Below, piece by piece: positions 56,963 to 64,000 of a DNA stretch of 64,000 nucleotides. The position numbers and the translations under genes are program-made. Numbering within the stretch: the first letter of the stretch is position 1; every line of letters begins with the position of its first letter. Source of the DNA: Rhodocollybia butyracea (lineage: Eukaryota > Basidiomycota > Agaricomycetes > Agaricales > Omphalotaceae); NCBI GenBank assembly GCA_015501585.1, contig JADNRY010000105.1:124001-188000 (forward strand), given 5' to 3'. The notes beneath the pieces were generated by a model. The model was given only the letters and a program-made list of their open reading frames with translations, searched no databases and had not been told where the DNA came from.

Positions 56963-57987
56963 TTATTGCGAGTATATATGATTCACCGCGATCAAACAAC
57001 AAATATCCTCCAAACTCCTATAAGGTCGTTCATTGCAAAGGTACCATCTTACAAGAGTTAACTTACTCTTGAGCCTATTCCTGAGAGCTTTGAAGGCAAG
57101 ATCTGTCATCGGGAGCACGATGCCAACAACTGAGCATGTCACCACCGAAACAACCCAGACTGCCCGGGGCTGAGTAGCGATAGCTAGACATAGGACGGAC
57201 GCAATGAAGCAGAGAACACCGTAAAACATAGTGCTACCCATTGCATCGGCGAGGAATGCTGTACTCCGGATATTTGTACAGGATTCCTCTACCAAAGTCA
57301 AGTCAAGTTGCTGCTGTTCTCCGACACGCTTTATCAAAGCACGAAGTCGTAGCGAAGTATCATCTAGTATGGGTGTACTATCCTTGGGATGAGAAGAAAG
57401 GGCAAGCGCCTGAGTATGGGCTCTCACTAAGAGAGATGAGAACAAATCTGGAAATATATCCGGGTGGGCTTGCAAGAGATGTTCAACTTCGTCAAGCTTT
57501 TGCACTTCTGAATGTAATTCCGTTTCAGAAAGGTTTTCAAGAACTTTTAGCTGATTTTCAACTTTAGACATATAGTGCTGGAGAATCGTAGATGCCACTA
57601 GTGCTAGAGACGCTGTAATCACATCCAGGAGGATGCCTGCAAAGCCTGTGATATTGGTTGCAAGGTGAGCAGCTGTTGAGTTATCCTGGTATGAGAGCGC
57701 AATGATTTGAGATTGAACTCCAGCAAGGAAAGTGGCCTGGTGGAAAAAATCTCAAAAATATCATGTACTTGTGCTTCAGAACAACTCACAATACTTGCTA
57801 CAGAGCGCAACCGAACATTCTGATCCTGGATGCTTTCCCAGGTCATTGCGACCTTCTCGGAGGTAGTAGTAGCATCCCAAATGATTGGAAACAGTGAAAG
57901 CACAGGCGCAGCAGCTGGCACATCTTCCAAATATCGGGTCACGACTTCAAAAGACCGAGAAAAGCGTTGAGTGAGTGGAGTGGGCAT
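56963..57987 (-). CDS. Predicted membrane protein of unknown function
   Basis: ATG 57987 opens MPTPLTQRFSRSFEVVTRYL; intron about 57738-57790 (GTGAGT..CAG) joins in frame to ATFLAGVQSQIIALSYQDNS. A hydrophobic stretch (FAGILLDVITASLALVA), a coiled-coil-like part (KVENQLKVLENLSETELHSE) and two C-terminal helices (FYGVLCFIASVLCLAIA and VWVVSVVTCSVVGIVLPM) follow. The last frame ends at 56963, or at 56992 if a GTAAGT intron near 57020-57070 is used. Similar proteins of unknown role occur in mushroom genomes. No break is seen. Confidence 0.65.
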
Positions 57988-60705
57988 GGCAATCAGATGG
58001 GCACGAAAGAGCTAAGAAGGAGCATTTAAGAGATGGAAGGGTAATATGTGGGTAGGCGTGGCCCGTGGGGACAGGTATTCATAATCCGAGTGGCAGCCCA
58101 AATTCTGTTTGTCTATATCCGGAAAGATCTATAACATCGATGACTGTACATCATTAACAGAAATAAACTACCGTATAATGTTCTGGAGGTTCTGTGTAAT
58201 TGGAGAGTATTAAGTACTGAGATATAAGAAGGAATCATGGGGGAGTATGGCCCATTGAGTTATGACACAGAGAAAACAACTCAGCATAAGTAATCAAAGT
58301 GATCAAGATTGAATCAAGATGTTCCTGCGACGGAGCCGGTATACCCTCAGGCTAGAGATGGAGGCGAAGGATACAGATGACATTTCCAATACAATCGCTG
58401 TTCGATCATCCATTCCTGGATTTGACATTGAAGTATTGGGTGACCTTGGTAAGCTTCTGCAACCATATCAAGCGCATGTGTGTAGCGTTCCCCGGCTGTC
58501 CCATGGGCCACGGCTATAGTAGGGATACCACGATTCCACTGTCAGACTATAATCAGAATAATGGAACCTACATTAAGTATGTTGATTCCTTCCCAAGCTG
58601 GAAATATCCGCGGTGAAGATATGGATCAAGAAAATCCAAAGAAAATCTCTTGTTCTTATATAATGTAAAAAAAAAGTAAATGTAACATGCACCAGCAGCA
58701 CTACAGAACTACATTGTCAATTCATCAGATGATGAAGGCGTCACAGAAGCACATTTTGGCCAGCAAGGAGAGCAGGTCATTGTCGCGAGACGAGGAAACA
58801 CTCACCTGGTTTTGATTCACTGTCAAAATTAACAGTACACATGTAGTAACCCTCATGTTTAATAGAACATATAGGGCTTGAAGGCACCTGCTGATGCTAA
58901 GTCTGTTTACAATTCTTCTCCCGCTGACAATCGTTATTCCAGACTCAATAGATCTACAATGAACTTGTGCAATGCTGATTTTCCCTTTAGGGCTTGCGAG
59001 TCGCGACCCCAGAATACTTATTGCTCGTTGACAGTAGGTAGAATTTGGAGTCAGCCCTTCAGTTGTTTGAGATAAGAGGGCGATCGTGAGAGTGCCATGG
59101 TCATTCTCACATATACGTGGCCTAACTCCCAACTCCGTTGATTTGCCACGAGGGTAGCGCGATTTTGATAGAGTACTAGGATAGGCGCGGGGGCACATAG
59201 CAGTCGTCGACAAGCCATGTGTCAAGAACGAAACGCAGCCAGCGGAGCGAGGAGATTATACTTTGACTTCACCCACAAAAGCATCAGGAATGTGTTCGGA
59301 GGCCAATATTTTGTTAAGGAGACAAACTGCATAAAGTGCAGACAGGATCGTCGGATAAGGTGATGAATTTGTGATTCTGTAAATACCAAGTTTGCCCCAC
59401 TCTGACTCGTAATCGGATATCGTCGCTACCGCCTAAAGAACTTCTACGTGAAATACTTTTTAGACAGAAACTGCTGCCCGGCATGGCCAAGTTCATCTAC
59501 GACGTGTTTAACGTTTACGCGGGGACAGAGATATTGGTGCCAAGGACAGAGCTTGCTGCAGTACAGGATACAGATGCTGACTGACTCGCACACTGGAATT
59601 GGGTTGATATATTGTCATTACTCTATGTAGACTTGAATGGAACATTGATAACCTCTATTATATAGCGCCTACTTGAGATCATGAAATCGTCTCTATATAC
59701 AAAGTCTGTGCAATCGTAGGTGCTGCCCTGTGTATGCATCTACGCAATGTACTGCTTAAGTCGTGTCGAACATTGGCGTTGTGAGTTCTTGGGCTTCGGC
59801 CTCTGAACACAGCAACGTTGGCGTCGGGCGCCCACGGCACATATCTCGGGCGCGATATGTATAGTGTGGAACCCGGCTGTTTCTGAACGGGACCGCGCCG
59901 GTTAAACCTACCTACCTACCTACCTTTGAAGCCAAAACATGTATGAACTCCATTTGGAGGCTGTAATACTTGCCAGGAGCGTTGTCATTCAAGAAAGTCG
60001 ATATTTCAGTGTATAGTCAACAGTTTTTGGAACGGAGAGAGAACCAAGATTCATAAAAGTCCATCCTGCCACACCAGCAGCCGACTAAATCATCATCAAG
60101 ATTCTAACCCTTGTGAATTTGGGGCACGTAGAATTGTGCGTGTAGTCGGTGCGTGAGTGCGTGTCATCTATGACATGCATAAGCAGGTGCGTGTCCGTGT
60201 TTCTACGTGCATGCTGCCAAAGTGCGTGCGTGCGTGTCAGCGTATATAGTGCGTGAGCGTGACATGCGTGTTTGTGACTTTGTATTTACTTATAATCTTC
60301 TGCCTGTTTGCTTATGAGTATTTCTGCTTTATAGCATCTATATCTAAGCTAAGGGAGTGTGTGCTGTGATAACTATCCCAATTTCCTCAGTCCCTGCCAA
60401 ATAAAGGAGGCGAAAATGTGTACAGCCATCAGTCCTATCAATAATCGGAACCAAAAAAAACCAGTTCTGACTGCAAAGAACAGCGCGACCAACTCCCGAC
60501 GTCCCGATGTACCCGAACACGTCTGACTGCAACGCGCATATGGGTCCCGACTCCCGACCTGAAGATAACAAATTAGTGTGCAGTGCCCCATGAAAATGCA
60601 GCCTTTAAACCTTGAAGTAGCGAGTAAACTGTGATTATACAGGCAGCCCTAGATACACTGGTAGTAAATACATCCAAGATTCATATAATTAACAGTAAGG
60701 TATGT
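57988..60705. other. Long gene-poor stretch
   Basis: No gene is supported by domain or clean splicing. Frames of 60-166 codons (58725-59225 minus is the longest) look random and overlap. A (CCTA)n run lies near 59910-59927. GTGCGTG-type repeats begin at about 60140. Confidence 0.4.
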
Positions 60706-62044
60706 CTGGGCTAGGTGATTTTGCCGTGCAGCCGGTGCGTGGTGCGTGCAGGTGCGTGTCGCACGGTGCGTGCGCGTGTATATCACAGACTCACTTTTAA
60801 CTCAAAACTCAGCAAGAAATATATATTCCTCGGTAATAATTACTTCATATTGATGAGCTTGTGGCAGTTGCTGAGGTCCTAAAGGTAATTCTACACAATT
60901 TTTATTAGTATTGAGCCTTGGATAAAAAGAATTAGGACAGTCATTACACGCCTCACGCAACACTTGCACGCACCCGGCATCACTTGCACGCACTTCGCAT
61001 CACTTGCACGCATTGGCACGCACCAGCACGCACAGGCACGCACCCCTCGAAATGATGCGAGGGTGCGTGCAACTGGTGATGGCGGGTGCGTGCAAGTGAT
61101 GGCAGGTGCGTGCAAATTGTTGCAGATACTTACTTGTCAGGTACGCCTTTATACTTATGCTTTCCTTACAAGTAGTGCCCTATGTGCCCAGTGCAGGCCA
61201 ATTTATGTTTATACTATAATAATAGGTACTTAGAAGCAATATATAGTATTGTAAGTGTATAATCCAAGGTGCAGCTTCTTGGAGTTGAACATTGAACAAA
61301 TGATAATATTTACACTACTACTCCAGACAATGAAGTGGAATTGGTAATCTGATACATTTTGCCGTGCAGCCGGTGCGTGGTGCGTGCTTTGTGCGTGCAA
61401 GTGCGTGCGTGTCAACTGGGCCAAGTTCACTTCATTGTGTAAAGTTATTTCTACTATAGAATTTACTAGCCTTTCTTGAGCCTTTCTTTTATTTCTGTCC
61501 CCAAAGCTGCAACTTGGATTGTACACTCAAAGATAAGTAGTGTAAGTATCATCAACGTAAGTAAATTGACCTGCAATAGGCACATAGGAGGCTGCCTGAT
61601 AAGGCGAGATCAGTGTAGAGGTGTAGAGGTGTATGTACAGGTTCCAATGTCTAAAAAAAACACAAATATTGCTGAAAAGACCCACAACATTTGCACGCAC
61701 GCACCATCACTTGCACGCACCTGCCATCATCATTTTGCGGGTGCGTGCAAGTGATGCGGGGTGCGTGCATAGTGCGTGCGAGGGCGCGTGCAAGTGGTGC
61801 CGGGTGCGTGCCGGTGTGTGCAAGTGATGCGTGATGCGTATAATGATTGTGTATCCAAGCCTCGATATTACTACTAATTAGGTCGAATTTGTGTAGAATT
61901 ACCTCTTTGGGCCAATTGGCCAAAAGTTCATTAATATGAAGTTGATAATGTTAGTATATATTACAGAAAATACATATTTCGGGCTGAAAAAATTATATAT
62001 GTGCACGCACCACGCACCGGCTGCACGGCAAAATCACCTAGCCC
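60706..62044. mobile_element. GTGCGTGC-rich inverted-repeat element
   Basis: The ends match as inverted repeats: GGGCTAGGTGATTTTGCCGTGCAGCCGGTGCGTGG at about 60708 (given here in two parts, GGGCTAGGTGATTTTG and CCGTGCAGCCGGTGCGTGG), inverted at about 62005-62042. A partial extra copy of the end lies at 61352. Inside are two clusters of GCACGCAC/GTGCGTGC units that fold back on themselves (60958-61112 and 61693-61830). No target duplication is clear and no coding DNA is seen. Confidence 0.6.
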
Positions 62045-62547
62045 CTTATGCTACATGCACCAACACGCATGCACGCACCATCACGCACCACCAACACGCA
62101 CAAATCTCCTCCCCGTGAATTTGGGCAAGTAATGTTGTACTAGCAGATATTAGCGGATATTTGATTTGGGAGTACGGCGATCCTCTAGCAAAACAACAAT
62201 TGTGCCCAACGCCGGTTCTACATTCTGAACACATACAGCGTTGTCATCTTTTCAAATGACACAGTTGTGTTCAAGTTCAGTGGGATTGACGACAACGTTG
62301 CTAGTCTGCTTTGGAGCATGATCATGGGATCATGATGCCTTTCTTTCAACTTTCTTGCAGGAGTAGATACAAAGTGACTTTGCATCTACTCCTAGGACCT
62401 ATAACAAAGAATCCGTTCTTGACAGCTCCTCTTCCCGCTGGGGTCGGGAAATGTTGGATAAGTATTCTACCAGGTACTTGATACGTATTAACTGTAGAAG
62501 GTCACGGTTCCTTTGAATTCACGACGGATAAGTACAGATCGACCTCG
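62045..62547. other. Spacer left of copy 4
   Basis: Non-coding. A small hairpin AGGAGTAGATACAAAGTGACTTTGCATCTACTCCT occurs at 62359-62393 (arms AGGAGTAGAT..; ATCTACTCCT). Confidence 0.5.
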
Positions 62548-63512
62548 TTATCGATCCTTTTCCTCCTCCAGCATCTCATAAAGAGGATCCCAGAGCTTCT
62601 CCAAATCCTCCGGCCTGTTCTGGAGGCGCTTCGCTGATAATGCCATTTCATATCCAATGCAAACAGGACACGGCGTCTGGTATCTAAGGAGTTGAGATTA
62701 GAAAGAGAAATAGTCAAGGAGAAATTGAAAAAACGAGATCAAAAGAACAAGTCAGAATGAGGACTAGCCCGATTACATAGTACATACGTACCCACAACCA
62801 GAAAATAGCGAATAGAATCTATGTAAACCGATCAGGGTTATGTACTTTCAAGCTAATATTTATGAACTTACCTGGGGCCGAACCCTCCACACCCTGGGCA
62901 CACATCCCTGCTATCTTTGCACTCTAGACAGACAAAGCGACGTCTTAACGTCGCTGCTGAGACTTTGACGAGTCTCCTGCGCACGGACTTGTAATTTACA
63001 GACTTGACTATCCTACGGGATTCGAAGTTCGAGTTGATATCATGACCTTTGTCCAATTCTAATTCCCTCATAGCGATATGTATCACCCATTCGGCCACAT
63101 TTTTGCCTGTTTCGCGCTCGTTACACATGAACATTGGGTGATAGACGTCAAAAAGGAGCTGTTTTTCGGATTCCTGGGTCGGGTGAAATTCGGAAGGGGG
63201 GCTCAGGGCAGCAGTAGAGGTATCGGAGACGGCAGCAGCGGAACTTGAACTTGAATTATGAACTTTTTGAACATTGAAGATAAAAAATGGTTCGTTTCCA
63301 GGTTCCCCTTCATTCGCGCCATCGACGAGCAGAATGGTTTTCTTCTTTTGAGCAACTCGGAGTTGCTCGTGAGGGACATCGAGAGCGAGAAGGTTGTTGA
63401 ACAATTGGCAAGTAAGACGGAGGCGGCGTTTGTCGGAGAGGCGAAGGAAGGAAATGATGCAGAGCTTAAGTTCGAGCGTGGCTGCGAGTAGGGGAGATTG
63501 CGATTCGGACAT
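62548..63512 (-). CDS. F-box-like / Cys-cluster family, copy 4
   Basis: Three exons: ATG 63512 (MSESQSPLLAATLELKLCII) to about 62872, a middle exon about 62820-62790, and about 62683 to TAA 62548. It shares with copy 3 the F-box-like start, FVCLECKDSRDVCPGCGGFG and TPCPVCIGYEMALSAK. One Cys of the first pair region is kept (CLEC). The acidic end is LYEMLEEEKDR. An upstream in-frame ATG (63563) adds 17 residues, but copy comparison favours 63512. It looks intact. Confidence 0.65.
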
Positions 63513-63587
63513 GGTGGAAGAAGGATTGGTGCGACAGGAGCCATTTACGCGTGAGTGACTCATTCCGGACCGTCCGAAATCAGATGA

Positions 63588-63893
63588 TCAGATTATTGCA
63601 TCATTGAACTTCAATACCTTTCCTTTTTTCCTGCTTCTTCTCAGTCTGCTATCTTCAAACCAGAATCTATCACACCCGACGTCGACATTTGTACATGTGC
63701 CACTGGTTCCTTCAAGTCCAGCTTCATGCGTCTCCAATTGTGTTGCGTCAATCCCGAGCATCTGCTTTACACGGCGAATTATTCCTTTTATCGTCACTTC
63801 AATATCTTTCTCCTGCAGTGCATCCTTACCGCCACCCTCAGCGCTTGTGCCACTGGACCTTTCACCGCCTCTACGCTCATAAACCATACACAT
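63588..63893 (-). CDS. Small hypothetical protein upstream of copy 4
   Basis: A 101-codon frame from ATG 63893 to TGA, ending 75 bp before the copy 4 start. It includes GKDALQEKDIEVTIKGIIRR and RVKQMLGIDATQLETHEAG, plausibly helical. The homologous DNA at 56170-56420 has lost the frame. It could be a short gene of the duplicated unit or an untranslated leader; no family recognised. Confidence 0.3.
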   Translation of the reverse strand: MCMVYERRGGERSSGTSAEGGGKDALQEKDIEVTIKGIIRRVKQMLGIDATQLETHEAGLEGTSGTCTNVDVGCDRFWFEDSRLRRSRKKGKVLKFNDAII

Positions 63894-64000
63894 AAACGTT
63901 CAAACAAGGTGTCCATCCAATACTTTTTTTCACGCCACCTAGCCAAACATACCCTTCTCGTCACAAGAAACGGAGTCAGGATATATATAAGGATAGATAC

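Noticed and set aside
57988..60705. Several frames of 60-166 codons
   Set aside because: They overlap on both strands, lack domains and have no consistent splice sites.

Overview
This window looks like repeat-rich chromosomal DNA of a mushroom-forming basidiomycete (Agaricomycetes). The signs are introns of about 50 nt with GT-AG ends, F-box/leucine-rich proteins with the usual basidiomycete N-terminus, a NACHT-WD40 NOD-like receptor, a multi-exon seven-helix membrane protein, and a KDZ transposase next to a TET/JBP-type 2-oxoglutarate oxygenase fossil. There are no prokaryotic features. No rRNA or tRNA gene was recognised.

Layout. 1-3100: a partial F-box/LRR gene and an unrecognised decayed gene, both on the minus strand. 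4726-33040: one 28.3-kb DNA transposon of the KDZ (Kyakuja-Dileera-Zisupton) class. It has inverted terminal repeats of about 160 bp and the 8-bp target duplication TCCTTGAT on both sides. Removing it and one TSD rejoins a reading frame in the flanking DNA (33313 down to 33041, then 4717 down to 4643). Its own genes are all decayed: two unclassified cargo genes (A minus, B plus), a small fragment, a TET/JBP dioxygenase (minus) and the KDZ transposase (plus). About 18.5 kb of its length is later insertions: six hAT-type MITEs, a 2.9-kb element with an array of covarying hairpins, two LTR-like 1.85-1.93-kb repeats, and an 8.6-kb inverted-repeat element with a broken exonuclease gene and a giant palindrome. 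Without these the KDZ element would be about 9.8 kb.

33426-38482 is a young Ty1/copia retrotransposon with identical 288-bp LTRs and TSD GTGAG. It has a single-base frame break in gag. 38603-39245 is a solo LTR with TSD GATTG. 41516 to at least 45602 is an apparently intact NACHT-WD40 receptor with 14 WD repeats. From 46.5 to 63.5 kb lie four dispersed copies of a three-exon family with an F-box-like N-terminus and a C-terminal Cys cluster (one carries a nonsense codon). Between them are a decayed F-box/LRR relic with a 36-C run, a seven-helix membrane protein, another membrane protein and a GTGCGTGC-rich inverted-repeat element.

Reading as a whole: an old KDZ element jumped into another gene and carried a TET/JBP gene head-to-head with its transposase. 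It was then inactivated and used as a landing site by at least five other transposon families. The copia element beside it is the only mobile element here that looks recently active. The right third is host accessory DNA built by segmental duplication.
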